From Lottia gigantea (Eukaryota; Mollusca; Gastropoda; Lottiidae): a DNA stretch of 64,000 nt. Positions 1 through 14,020 of this stretch are shown here, piece by piece; the stretch's first letter is position 1, and each line of letters opens with the position of its first letter. Location of the stretch: the NCBI RefSeq assembly GCF_000327385.1, contig NW_008710049.1, positions 791,485 to 855,484 on the forward strand. Reading direction: 5' to 3'. The translations under genes and the position numbers were made by a program. The notes under the pieces are model-generated. The model did no database searches and was not told the DNA's origin. It was given only the letters and a program-made list of their open reading frames with translations.

Positions 1-2128
1 TTGACAAGTTAATAAAAGAGTAATAGTTGGTGATCTGGAATGATAAGCATGACTTCTTTCATTGGACCATTTTAATATATTATAAATATATATGTTTAGA
101 TTCTCACGATTCTTTTTAAAATCATAATTATAGACCTAGTTGATTATAGCAAAACCATTAACGAACCATTCCCAATATTAAAACATCACGTACAAACTAC
201 AAGCTCATTTCTATAGTAATTTCAAAACCACATTTGCTGATGTTTCAAGTTTAAAACTGGGTTAATCCCTTATAAATATATTCAGTTTTTATCAATGGTG
301 TTTGAACTTCGATAATCCAGTTTTTTAAAGTCCTTATAATTTTTCAATAAATCAAACCAGATGTTTTAGGCTTTATTAACTTAGATCTATTTCGAATATT
401 CATGCAGTTTCGTTTTAATCCACGAGAAAGTACTTCTGGATTTTCAAATGTATCGTAAATTCAACGCATGGTATCGTCGAAGGGACTATTTTTCACCCTT
501 AAGTATAAATGATACCTCGCTTATTTCACCCAACACTTGGATTAAACATTCAAGTAACATTTTCATTCTAAATTTTCACACACGAAAAGCTTTCCTTTCA
601 ATCAAAGAGCACCTTTTGTGTGCCTTACTAGTACGCCCCAGTTTATTAATTTTTTTACCAACAGACTTGGTTGAATACTGACAAAAGATTACTTTGAAGT
701 GATATGTACCTGATCTTTTCTACCCGACTGACTTTTAAAATGAACAAATTGGAAGAATTAAAAGCCAATCTATTTCATAAGAAAGGGTTTATTTTATAAA
801 AGGTAATAGTTAGAGACAGGTGAAGATAAATTCAGGTGTGTATGAGTCTCTGGATTCTTGTAACAAGCGTTTATTACTTCCATACTTATGAATAATAACG
901 TGTAAATAGTGTAATAGTAAAGTTGTTCATGTGAAAATTATGTATAAAAAGTTTGTGACGTATGAAGCCTACTAAATTTATTTAACTAAATTAAGCATAC
1001 TCTGCGTCAAAACACACTGAGAAATTATTAAACATTATTTTGCACTAAACTAGTCCGTGCAATGGAAGATAAATGTCACAATTCGGTTCAATAGACAAAA
1101 ATATGAAAGCCCCTTTGACCTCCAGCCCCTTGAAGAACCAATTTAAAAGGAAAGTTATTATATAAAGGCTGTCAGATTTCATTAAGAAATTTTCAACGCC
1201 TAAAAGACGAAATAAAATGGAAGGGAAAATGTCGCTTGGTGCGTGACTTACTATAAGAAGATTCTTATTATTACAGTTCTCAGAAGAGGTAGCTGTGTAA
1301 ATCTGCCAGATTGTTGCTTTTTTCGTGGGATCTCTTCTACAGTCATGCAGCATGGGCATATTGGTTGCAAATAAATAGTATGGGATAGGTCGATCAAGGA
1401 AAGCACCATCATTGATGTTTGAATATAAGCAGCCGATTAAGTGTTAATGAATTGTTTAACAAATTAGTCAAAGTTTGGTTGTCATCCAGATTTTAACATT
1501 TCATCATACTATTCATCATAGCACGGTTTGTTTAGACAAAACCAAGACATTACACTAAAGCAATCCTCAAAATAAACCCATGACTACCCATGGTATTTTA
1601 AACTCGTCACCAGGTTCATTTATTAAAAAACATAAAAGGAATTGGTGAAACATAACTGAAGTACCGCCATATGAATTTTATCTGTTGTTCCATACCTTGA
1701 ATGAATGAAGGAATAAATGAAAAAGCAGGTGTTAGTAATGTAGGGGTATAAATTTCTATACAAATAAACCACGTACCACAACATTACATTACTCTACATC
1801 ATAACACTGGCTCCTTTATTCATAAAATTATCATATACTCCTTGGTTTGCATATACTGGTATAATAGCTGACATACATCTTCTGTTATGATTGAATGAAC
1901 TTTGATTCAAAAGGATTAAAGAGAAAGGAAATTCTTGTTTGGATGTTCACAAATTTTCCAATTGTAAACAATTCATTCCTTATTCATTCTTAAAGATATG
2001 ACTGGCGTGTAGATCCGAGTTCATTCCCATAGCAAAATATAACAACCCAATGCATTCACGGTTTTCACGTTAATTTCCTTTATTTGTATATGGACTGTTT
2101 TTGCTTTTCCATAAGTGTTGAAGACTGT

Positions 2129-2149
2129 AACAGTTAACAGTTAACAGTT
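2129..2149. repeat. Short tandem repeat AACAGTT x3
   Basis: Three perfect 7-bp copies; otherwise unremarkable surroundings. Confidence 0.85.
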
Positions 2150-5100
2150 GGACATTATTAACATTCATTCCAAAAATATGCTTTTGACTAAACGATTCCA
2201 CCACAACTCAAATAAGCAATCAAGTACATCAGTAATTAAGATGGAATCTTGAATGGAGGTGAACAGATGTAATCAAAACCATACCAGGGTTATCGTTCTT
2301 GGCAATTATATAATTTATTATGGCTAAACTAATTAGGATGTTCTTCTGCTACAATTTATCAGTATTATGGGCGGAAATCTTAAAATCTTTTTAAAAAAAT
2401 ATTCTTTCTTCCAAAAATAAACATTTAAAGATAAATAATCTCATAATTTGTTTTTAATACGTGATATTATTCCTCAAGTCACGTGATTTCAATCGACACT
2501 GCGTATTTATGTCCCATATCAAATGAGATAAAACGAGAATTTACGAGATATGTCTATCTATGTTGATGTGAATTTAAGAAATTTGGTTTGGAATAAATCC
2601 TAAGTATATTTTTGGAGCCAGATAAGCTATCAAGATGTACAAAAGTATATTGTCAACTTTTAAAACGTACTTCAGATCACACTGTAGCCATTCACTGTCA
2701 AGACATCTTAAACTAATGATGAATTTAAGAATTCACAAATCCACCCCCAAATTCAGAATTTGAAGAGTTGGAAGATGGTCAGTGAAATCGTTTGTTCTGA
2801 TGGGTCATAAGTAATGAAAACATCTATTTTAAGAAATAAAAACCATAACTAAATATAACTGATATTTGGAAAATATATGTTAGACAAGTGTGTCTATATT
2901 TCTCTGTTTAGAATTTATAAAGAAAGCAATTAATCTTAATAATTCGCAGTTCTACAGACGTCAGTTGTGTCTGATAGCATCTCGCACTGGGGTTATATAT
3001 CATTTAGATTAAAACTGAAACATATAACCTAACGTAATGTCATATATTTGATCCAATAAACTGTTTAAAAGGATATCACTGTAATTAATATATTGTGTCC
3101 TTTCTTACTTATTATCACTGTAACGAAATGTTAATTAGATACATGCATTAATTATACTGTGGGCTGATGGATATGTGCAACACCATTCATCTGTAATGAA
3201 TCACAAAGATAACTCATTGCAACCCTGATTTTGTTCGTAAAACAATTGTGTGGTTTACAGTACTACCCATGGACGTCCATACAAAGGATCCATAATCCAT
3301 ATAATTACGATGAGGTAATTTGACAACACATGACTTGGAATTTTTTTCTCCATTTTGGATTTCTTTCTTTCATCTGACATATATATTTCACATGTAGCCT
3401 ACAGCAGAAAAACTCAATTACATGTGGGCAATTGGTCAAGGCTATTTTTCACATCTATCTTATGAATCTCCAAGAACCAGGAATACGCGTACATTTCACA
3501 ATGTTAGTGAAGTAAGAAATTAGTGTATGGTCTGTATATAATATGATATTTTCATCTGATTGGTTCCTATCTGAAGTCATCAGACATCGTTTTTATTCAG
3601 TAACAAGTTATACAAAAAAATATTTTTCATAAGGCCTCTGCTGTGGAATAATCATTCTTTGTAGAGAGCACGGGCTTTCTTTCCTGTGGTGAACTAATAA
3701 TAAATTGAAATACTGCAACGTCAAACATCACAAAAGTGTTTCATAAAGTAAACTAAACAGCACAGTAATTCTGAAGTCAGCCAATTAAAGTTGTTACCAA
3801 ATATTGTTAAAGTGTTAAAACTTATTTCGCAACCAAAAAACGAAAATAACGATGAGTTTTAAATTGAAATGATACTCTATACACGTGTGTGCAATTTTTC
3901 ACGCCATTCGGGCAAGGAAATTGGGTAATTTTACAACAATTCAACTCGCATTATTGCCTCGCAATTCACAACTTTTTCATAATATCCAATTTATATTAGC
4001 ATGTTTCGATCAAACAGTCGTAATGGGTAGAGCTTTTCAAACAGAATGGTCTTATTAATCGAAAACAAACTTGTCAAGGCAGGTAACCCGAGCTACGTGT
4101 TTTTATGAAGTGGAATGAAAAATTAATTGCCTCAATTTTGAAACTTTACAACTTCAATTTAAGTTGAAATTAATTTTTTCGTCATGTTTTGAGTTATTTG
4201 GTATGGAGGATAGAGCTGTGACATGTTGTTTTGAAACAAGGTCAAGATGTTATGTCAAGGACATGGAGAACGAATTTCGCACGTCTTAGTGAGAAACAGT
4301 AATTAATCTTCTAGTCTGACTTAATTTTTTAATTTAAAATAATTCCAACAACCGGAAGCTCTTTAAAAGAACTAATTAGGATTTTGTGAAAGACGTGCAT
4401 CTTGGAAGAAAACTGGCATTGGAATTGTATCTTTAAATGACAGCCGTTAGAGATCATTTTAACAACTTCTATGAATATACGGCTGTAGGTGTTATATAAA
4501 GTACGACTTTACATTACCTACCCTTTAACAGACAGAATGATTCAGTAGTTAAAACTTAATATACCGGCTCGATAGAAGCTTTTTGAATCACTATTTAGAG
4601 TGAGATTTATACAATTCAATTGGTAGACGCAGTATAAATGTGTTTTAAGTTAAACATCCATAGCCTAATTAATATTTGTGAGAACGGCATTAATATTTAA
4701 AGTTGTATGCATCAAAGAGATATGCAAGATGGCGATATACTTCCACAGTGCATATTGTTTCAGAAACAAGTAAACTTTTCATAATATTTTTTATCTCACA
4801 CTAACACTTGCTTCAGTATCATACAAATTTGCACTTCAATTCAAACACAAAACGAAAAATTTATATAGATGTCAGTTTTATATAAACATGAATTAAATAA
4901 ACATTATGACAATGATCTTTTTATGAAACGAATACATTATTGACAAAATAAAATAATAAAAATTTTGACATGTTTGCATTCTCTTGAATTCAATGGAAAC
5001 TCGAGTTAATTGACTTACTCTATAGAGCATTTTGTGAGGTCTTTCAATTTCAATATAGTTTTAATTTGCAACTAGTTTGTGAATGAAGTTTTTGTCGTCA

Positions 5101-8100
5101 GATTGGTGGGAAATACCTAAACAGACGTAATTTCCGGTCTAATCGAAGTTTTTATTTCATTGAAACAATACAAATATAGCCAAACGTATCCCGTTATTAA
5201 AATCACAATCACCTTCACCAATCTTTCAATATAATAAGGATAGTTTTTATAAAATATGATGTGGTTTATATTTCCATTCCAACAACATGAAACATGTTAT
5301 AGACTTTGAGTTTGATTTGCAAAGATGTTGAGAAAAGTCATCCGTTAACTTTTTCAAAGATGCATTCCAAGAAGTCCATCGAACCCAATTTCTTTGTTTG
5401 AACAAACTAGGTCAAGACTTTTAGTAATTAAAGTAGTTAAAATAGAGCTTCAGTTTTATCCGGGATCCCGTGATAATACACGTGACTTGCAGAAGATATT
5501 TCCTGCCCCCTGTAGAGGTTGCTGTGCTAATACCAGATTTCCGTTTATCCTCCAGGCATAATTATCGTAGAAAGTCAGAAAAAATGTTTTAAAAGGAAAA
5601 AGAACGAAATATGAAAAGAAAGTTAAAAATTCGCTAATAATTTTCAAAGTTTCAGTCATGGCAAACAACATGTATTTATTTAGATTACCTGGATATAAAT
5701 AATCTCGGAAACATTCCAGAAGTACTCGTAACCCGAAGTGTCAAATGACTAACTAATAATAACGATATTTTGGTAAATCAGCATTCGACATAATACTACT
5801 CAATGTATATCAATAATCAGGCACCTTGTTCTATGCGATACGAGCGTAATTTTTATGTATAAACCCACGCTTCTTAGAAAAAAGCTAGAAATGATTATGA
5901 TTCAAACTTTGAAATAGATTAAAATTGATTAATAATTCCTCCACACCATCATGATTTCAGCCCATCCTGTACCTTCAAACTAATACCGCTGGTTAGATTT
6001 TTAAATGTGCCTTTTTCTTATCAAGGTCCTGATGATCTTTGATGTAGCACAAAATACATCAATTTAAAACTCTAATTGATTTTTTTCTTTCTAAAAACTG
6101 ATAGTTGATAACATCTGAACAGATTAAATGGAGTCAAAGAGAAGTTCAAATCCTATTATTAGACGATCTAATCGTTTAGTGAGATCTAAAACTTGGACTT
6201 GCCTTTACGCTAATTTAATTCGCAGGAAAGATTACATCTGACGAAAACAAAAGGATGCGTACAAATTACCAACTGTGGTCTGAAGATAAGAATCGAGGCT
6301 ATAAATTCAAAAGATTGTTTCGTTTTGTGTCAAGATTTTAGCAGAAGTTAAGAATTTTAATCAACACCAGGTGTTTTAAAGAATCTAATTCTATTTCTTG
6401 TCTTTTGTTCCTATTTTAGTATCAGTCTGATTTATTGGAACCAAAAAACTAAAAAACGAAACATTTTCAGACATAAGAATCATTTCGTTTAAAGGCAATA
6501 TGCCAATTCGATTAGGTCAAATAAGACTATAACACTATTTCTATGTAAAAGGCGTTTTTAAACAATGCAATTTAATATTCTGCCTTGTTTATTCTCTAAA
6601 ATCTCATCATCAGTAATAAACAGTCTTTGTCATAAAAATACCGCCGATATTCACTGCGTTTACCACAACAAAAAGAACATCCGCTTTTTACTGTCTTAAT
6701 GTGAAATTATCATTAAAACTCGGGATCTTCTTAATTGAAGAAAAAGTGTACAATCACTTGTTGGTTAACAAAAACTCTATTAAACTGTTGATGGTTTGAA
6801 TCACCTTTAGGCATTAAGTACATGATTTAACTTTTGTCCCTATAAAAGGTTACAGCGCTTACTATACACGGAATACAAAGATGAAATCTATTTTCAAATT
6901 TCCTTCTTTTTTTAAGAATGAAGATACCCAGAGGGCAATTTCTATCATTGTTCAAATCTGAAAAGGATTCAGCTTCATTAGGGACAAAGGAGTGGATTTT
7001 TCTTTTATGTTAGTTTTTCCTGTTGTTGAATATTGATAAGATTACAGGGAATTATTTTTTAATGTTTTTAGCATATTATATTATAAAATAATGAATAAAA
7101 CGGGTGTATGAAAAAATAAACAATTACTGAGACTAAATACATCTTAAATATAATTTTGTAAATTATTGCAATTGTCTTTATTTTCTGTAGAATTTCATCT
7201 AGCTTGAAACAGTGATAGATCAAAGGTATGGCTAATTGACAACAACCAATACAGTAGATCCTTATCTTCATAATCTACATCTCAACGAAATTACATAATA
7301 ACATCCAGTGTCTCAAAAACACTTGTTGTCATTGTTATATTACCTAATACTAAATTCTTGTTTGACTGCTACGAATTCTATCGTTCGTCAATTTATGGGT
7401 GGCTTAATTGCATAATATAAATTCTCTTCAACGTCTTTAACATCAAAATTGAGTCTTGATACCCAAGGCTATTGTCCTTAAATAACTTTACTGATGGTTT
7501 TATAGTAAAATGAAGTTTTTAGCTTCCTCTCTATTAACCCGATTTCAACTTTACGACATCAGTTGACATTTTACGACAATCGTTATTAGGTCTATAAAAA
7601 GAATATTGAATGAATTACCTGGAGCGATAGTCTTAACTATCCAGACCTAGTATACGTTGTGTGCCTATTGGTAATGTATTTACAGTCTGGACTATTTAGA
7701 AATGGCAGTCGGTGAATTAGGCCTATATGATGTCGGAATGAAATAAAAAGGGGAGAATTTCGACCCTGAATGTCTTAAGTGCAAAATAACACTATTCTAC
7801 AAGTAGATTCTGTGGTTAGCATTCGAGTATAGTGACACTTTTCTGAAATTTCTTCAACGACCTCAAAAACATTTCGTTTACATATCGACCGACACTAAAC
7901 CATTATTACCGTCCCAGAAGTCTCAGTGTCTAACATGTTCACTAATTAAGGTTAACCATAGTTCGATCGTGGATTAAACAACATACAATTAGTTCAAATG
8001 ACACTTTTAATAAACTAAACATGGAAATTACCGGCCTGTCAATATGTAGCCCTCGGCATTGACGACACGACAGACATCACTTCTGCAGACGACTGCAAAA

Positions 8101-10508
8101 ACAAAAGAGAGAAACTTGAAACCATAATCTGAAGGAAAACTGTACGAATTTAATAAGTTTGCTAAAATTTTAATTAATCTAAAATTCATTCAAAGGAAAG
8201 CTCAGCTGAAGTCTGTAATTTTAGTCAAATTTAAAAATGTCATGCAGGCGGCTTCCGGTTTCAGACTCATGTGATCAGTGAAGACGTCAACCTCCACCAG
8301 TTTTGAGCACGTGCTATCATTCTGGTGATAGCCTGGTGACTTAATTTGAATCATGGTAAACTTTATTGAACACAACGTTTCCAATGCACCGCATTCAAAG
8401 TTGCAACGGTATGTATTACATATCCGAACCTACGAAAGATTACGCATTCTAAAAACGTTTTTAAATAGCAAAATATAATTATTAATTATATTCATGCTAG
8501 ATTTTTCAACAATATACATTACCATCATCACGTTACATTGAAAAGATGTAAAAATGAAGCCATTTTCAATAGGAAAAACTCTTTTAATTCATTCGTTTTA
8601 CTGTTTTGCTTTCTAAGATTGGTCGATTAATATAGTGGTTAGACGCCAATCGATCTGTTATTCTAAAGGAACCGGAGTCTTTAAAAGATTATTCCTGTAA
8701 ATTATCACGGAAAATTAACCCCATTCCACTTTAAATCAACTAAATATATTTACGTTTCCTGAAAATAGATTCCAGTCCATTGTCTGGTTGAATTCCGCGA
8801 CATTAACTTATAGCTCTATATTGTTGCAGCGTAGACATACAAACTGGTAGGGTGTAATTAGGCGGAAATGATGTTATAGAGTAGGATTATAGGCTGTCAA
8901 AGAGTTGGAGAATGTGATTGACAGGCTGGTCCATTAAGGGTTAAATTAGTTAGATCGCTTACAGCCTTTATCAATATTTAATGGTATTTTCCATGTCAAT
9001 TGAGGCTGATAATAAACCATCCTATTTTAACGTTGTTGGAAAGTTAGCAGAAGTTAGTGGGAAGAAATGACCATCGTTAGAAATAAATCACAATACACAT
9101 AAAATTGTTAACAAAATAGGATTCAAACATTTCTCCTCATTACGTAGACTACAGTGTCCATGACGTCAAAATTATTGAAATTATTGTCTTTTATATAACC
9201 ATTATCCAATCTAAAACCAGAAACACCATATGAAAAGAATGTGGAGTGGCGAGGCATTCTAACTAGCGTGAGAGATGATGTAAATTTTTTCTCAAAACGA
9301 TCATTTGATCTACCCATATACCGAGCATATATTGGATGTTACTTAAATTGTTACCCAGCTCACCTCGAAAACTCACTACAGTAGCTTCATTTTGATGGAA
9401 ACAGCAGATACATCTTCGTGATACTTATTTAAAAGTACCTGTCATATTGATATTTAACCAAGAGTTGACATGTTCGTGATGCTGCGGCTCAGCTGTCAAA
9501 CCGTTTCCTGCCCAAACTTTCATCTCCTAATATAACAAACTTTATAATTTAAGTATAAACTGGAAGTGGGATAAAAACGCCTCGCCTGACCTGCCAGAAG
9601 TCTCCCGGACTGAATATGACATCCGCAGAAGCCGACTGTAAGTCTATCAGTCTTTACACTGCTTTCAAACATTTTGTATTTGTTTCTTATTGTAATTATC
9701 CTTAGATCGTCAACGGTTTTACTTTATACATCTTTTGAATTGTGGTTTGGATACGCGTTTCGATTTTATCTATTACGAATCCATCATTTTAATATTGTCT
9801 ACAAGCTTGTAACTGACTTTCTTAATTGTCACTATGATGGTATTCTGTGATTGGAATGGTTTTTCTCCTTGTGATATCGAGTCATATCAAGTGTTCCAGA
9901 TGATCTAAATAATTACCTACTCTACTGCCATTCCGATACCGTACGTCAATCACATAATGAACAGAAGGGCTTTTATCTACTTCATTAGCAAGCCTGATAT
10001 GGAAATAGATTGACATCGATAAGGATTGGACATTGGACGGAAGAATCATTTGGTGTATAGAAGCTTAAAAGCACCTTAGATATAGATGCTCCAAAATTTG
10101 GAATTATTTTCACTTCATACTTGGTAAGATAATTTACCAATGTGGACTGTTGATTACGTTTTCTGATTATAATTCCCGGTACTGCTTTTTATTTCGTATT
10201 TTAGGTGTATGAATGATAGTAAAGATTCATAGACCAGTATAGTTATCTATATAGTTAAAATAATGCTACGGTCCATACAAAAGACGTGAAAGTTTAAATA
10301 TGTGATGACAGAGGTCAAGTGTCAATACCAGAATGTGACACTTTTTTCATCTGAAGTCAATTTAGTCAAAATATCTTTTTAAATATATTAAAGATTGACC
10401 AAGCCATCTTCACATAAACGTACCAAATACCCCATAAAAGATTTTCCGTATTCATGTCAAATGATCTTAAGTTTCTACCGCCTCCTGCCCAGTCTTTGGC
10501 ATTGTCCA

Positions 10509-10536
10509 GTCGTCTGTACCCAGATAGCCAGACGAC
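10509..10536. repeat. Small hairpin GTCGTCTG/CAGACGAC
   Basis: Perfect 8-bp arms with a 12-nt loop. A CACGTG (10546-10551) and a TGACGT (10557-10562) follow immediately. Function unknown. Confidence 0.45.
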
Positions 10537-12485
10537 ATTTTGTAGCACGTGGTACGTGACGTCTGCTGTTCATATCGTCAGATTTGAATCGTCTGATCTC
10601 TAATTTGGGACTTTTGACATGTCATTTTAAAACTATTTTGACTAAACATGTAAAGATTTCATTTTACTCAGATAATTCGCTGTAAGTTCAACGCTGCCTA
10701 CACCAAGACTGGCTATTATCGGTGATCAAGCTCACAGAAGACAATTCTATAGTTATTTTTTGCAGTTTTAAAAGAACGCTTTCTTCTTTTTCAAATTCCA
10801 ATTTAGGCAATATAGATCCTACATCTTTTAAAGAGCTGAAAACGATGCTTTCCAGTTGTGACAATAATGATATCAGTTTAACATTAACTCAAGTTTACAG
10901 AAAATATCTTTTCATATTTGAATTCTTAAAATACTTTCATGAAGACGATTGAAGAATGAGTCAAGTCCTTAACAGATGCTCCCCACCCATCATCTCTTAC
11001 AAATCGTTCCTTCAGTAATTTCACTAATTCTGTTGACTTAGAAATCATAACCCTAACATTGGCCCTTAATCCCTTTAATCCCAGTTTAAACAAACCAAGC
11101 ACGGCCCGATTAAATGGACAGTAGACAAAATTAAAACTTTCGACAATCATCACAAAGGCATAGTTTTAAATCATCCAAAAATCCCCAAAAGGTTTATGTA
11201 GAGGGGATATAAACCATGTACATGTATTGTGTCTTATTGACACAGTATTTCTAGAGCCCGGAATTGGTCGTCCTTTGCCATTCTCTAAAATACGGATATC
11301 ATCTAGGTGAAGCTTCGGAGGTCATTCAAAGAAATATGAAATGTTGAAGAGCCCGAGATTTCCATAAAGGGTCACCCCCTAGCTAAAGGTCCCTAATATT
11401 TGAACAGTCTCTAAGGGGTCGTGTCAATAACAGGATTTGTTAAACAGCAAATAGTGGCCAGATTATTCTAAATAAACATATACTATAATATACCAGCAGT
11501 ATACTAAACATCACGTTTATCTTTCGTTTCTCATTTATTTACATTAATAATATTGTACGAAACCACTACATCGCCTCGGTTGCATTGTGACAATGTTTGC
11601 TTACAATAATTAAGGATCTTGACTTAAACTAAAATACCCATGTACGAAGAAAATCAAACATTTAAAAAACATCTCGTACGCTAAGTGTATTTACTTTGCT
11701 TGGTGGTAAAAATGAATCGGAAACTGACTAAGGAAAAAGTAAAAGAGGATGTGTTGTGCGGTAACCTTGAATGACAAACCTTAAAATATGTACCATATCA
11801 ATCATAGTGATTTAATTTGTAGATATGTTATAAGTTGAAGAGTTTATTCAACACTCTTCCCCTCATCCCAACTTCTTAGACATCTCTCAAATTATGTTTC
11901 CAAACTATACAGTGATCAACAATATTGCAGAGATCTGACATTATATGGATCTCGAGGAAAGAAAGTTCTTCCCAACCTGTATCACGTATTCACCTTAAGA
12001 TTTATATTTCTTCCATTTTTGTTCCTTTCATGGTAAATGATACAGTGTAAATTGTTTTTATGAAACCCGAAATTGTATCCCGGTTTAGTCTAACTGTCCT
12101 AGTAGCCTTGTAAACCCTGGTGTACAGGTGTAATTTTCTAAAACTATGCATAGTACGTGGATGTGGTCAATTCGTGATTGATAGTTCAAGGTTGACACGG
12201 AAGAAAAGTCTAAAAATACATCTTTTTAAACTTATTTAGGAGAATATTTCAAGGATTAATCACGAACATCGTCTTAGCTGACACTTTTGTTTGAATTTTT
12301 ATTGTCTTAGACAAATCGGGGGAGGGTCCAAGTTTGAAGCCAAGATATAGATTATAAACAAAACTAGTGGTATATATACAGGACGATAGTGTAATCATTT
12401 TTGCTCTGGCCCATCACTACGCCAACAGGAGGGTGTGTCCAGCGCTGATCCTCATCCAGACATTTAAACCAGACTAGTATTATTA

Positions 12486-12787
12486 TAGTACTAGGTATCG
12501 TCAATCATGTCACGATACGATAAAAGGGTCACGATACGATACATATCGCGATATGGGGTAATGGGATAAAAATTAACATTTTATCTTCAAAGTTTCAATT
12601 ATATCTTTATAACAGTGATATTTGGTACTATAGTTGATAGACGCTTATGACTACTTATAAAAATCAGCACTTTTTATGGAATAAAAGGTATCATCAAGCA
12701 TCAATACACGACGTCGCGATACTATACGCGTATTGTGGCATGTCGTATCGCGATACATCGATTTACCGATATATCGTGCCAGCACTA
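12486..12787. mobile_element. hAT-like MITE rich in GTATCG/CGATAC
   Basis: A 302-bp segment begins TAGTACTAGGTATCGT and ends, inverted, TAGTGCTGGCACGATA. Both subterminal regions are dense in ATCGCGATA, CGATACGATA and ACGCGTAT words, giving strong self-complementarity and far more CpG than the surrounding DNA. Short terminal repeats with a cluster of subterminal hexamers suit hAT-type elements. I could not find an 8-bp target duplication, so the exact ends are uncertain. Confidence 0.45.
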
Positions 12788-14010
12788 ACATCTTAGCCAA
12801 AATATAGTAAAGGTATTCTGTACTCTTTATTCTGTATAGAATATTTACCAGCTTTCATATCATTCTGAATGTACTAAATATACTATTGCATGATATGACA
12901 GAAACCTTTCTTCATATTTATCCTCAAGAGAATGACTTGATTTTGCCTTATGGTATTTAACCAAAGCGAAGAAACATATTCTCTACTCAAAACTGAATGA
13001 CAGTGAGAGAAAATGAATTGCTAAAACTTTAAATTGTAAAAAGTTGGAAAAAAAGTGAAATTGATTATCTACCGTTTCTCATGCCAATCATTTCAACTTA
13101 CAAAAAAATCTTTAATTTATTTTTCATCCCATCTGTTTCAAACGTCACAGATTTCTCACAAACTGAAAAAAATCTACTTGAAACTTACAATAGACATCTT
13201 GTAAAGAATTTGAATGATTGCACATTCTCAATACAAGATACATTTTGTGCTAGCTCAATATTCTCATCTTAGACATTAGAATGGTACCGTAATCTATGTG
13301 GCTGTATTTGACTTAAAGGCAGTGATAAGTACTTAATAACTCCTTAAGCGTTCATTGTTGAATCCATATGTTTTAGCTTTCACGTCACAAAATTTTGAAA
13401 TTCCATTTTTGCAATTTCAAACGTCAAAAGTGTTTAAACACAAGTTAGAATCTTAAAACTTTAAACACCAAGGCAGTTCGGACTAACAATTTCTTATCAA
13501 TTCCTTCAATCTTTTCACTGCCATGTCTTTCAACAAATATACATCTTTGGTATAATTCATTTTCAATATACCTCACTAATTTCAAGACGGAATGAACCCT
13601 TTTTGTATATATGCGAAACGAAGTAATTGTAGTCGAGTTGGGTGCTCTTGGATTCAATTTAAGAGATTTAATATTCTTTAATTGTATTTGTTGATATGGA
13701 CTAGAATAATCAAAGTAATCAAGATTCAATATCAATACGAATATTATTGCAAAAAAAGCAGTAATCTGATGTATGGATATGAACCTTCTGTTTATCATAA
13801 ACCGCCCTGTGTATAACTACACCATATTGCACATAATCTCCATAAATCTTAAACTTCTCAGATAAAATAAAACGAAATGATAAAAATCACTCAAAATGTA
13901 AACAGAAAACCAAGATATATCTAAAAGTTATTAAGTGAAAACTTTGTTTTTATGAATGTAAAACGACTGCAGTGATGACATCTATAGGCTTTGGATAGAC
14001 AGCAGCAACT

Positions 14011-14020
14011 GTGACGTCAC
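14011..14020. promoter_or_regulatory. Perfect CRE palindrome
   Basis: GTGACGTCAC, a full cAMP-response-element palindrome. TGACGTCA occurs also at 9161 and 59055, so isolated matches are not rare here. Confidence 0.2.

Larger units (their letters stand above)
1..12485. other. Non-coding AT-rich DNA, presumed HS3ST intron
   Basis: Apart from the small features listed separately, I see no exon, RNA gene or element. Open frames here are at most about 100 codons, have no domain or compositional signal and are consistent with chance. Confidence 0.6.
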
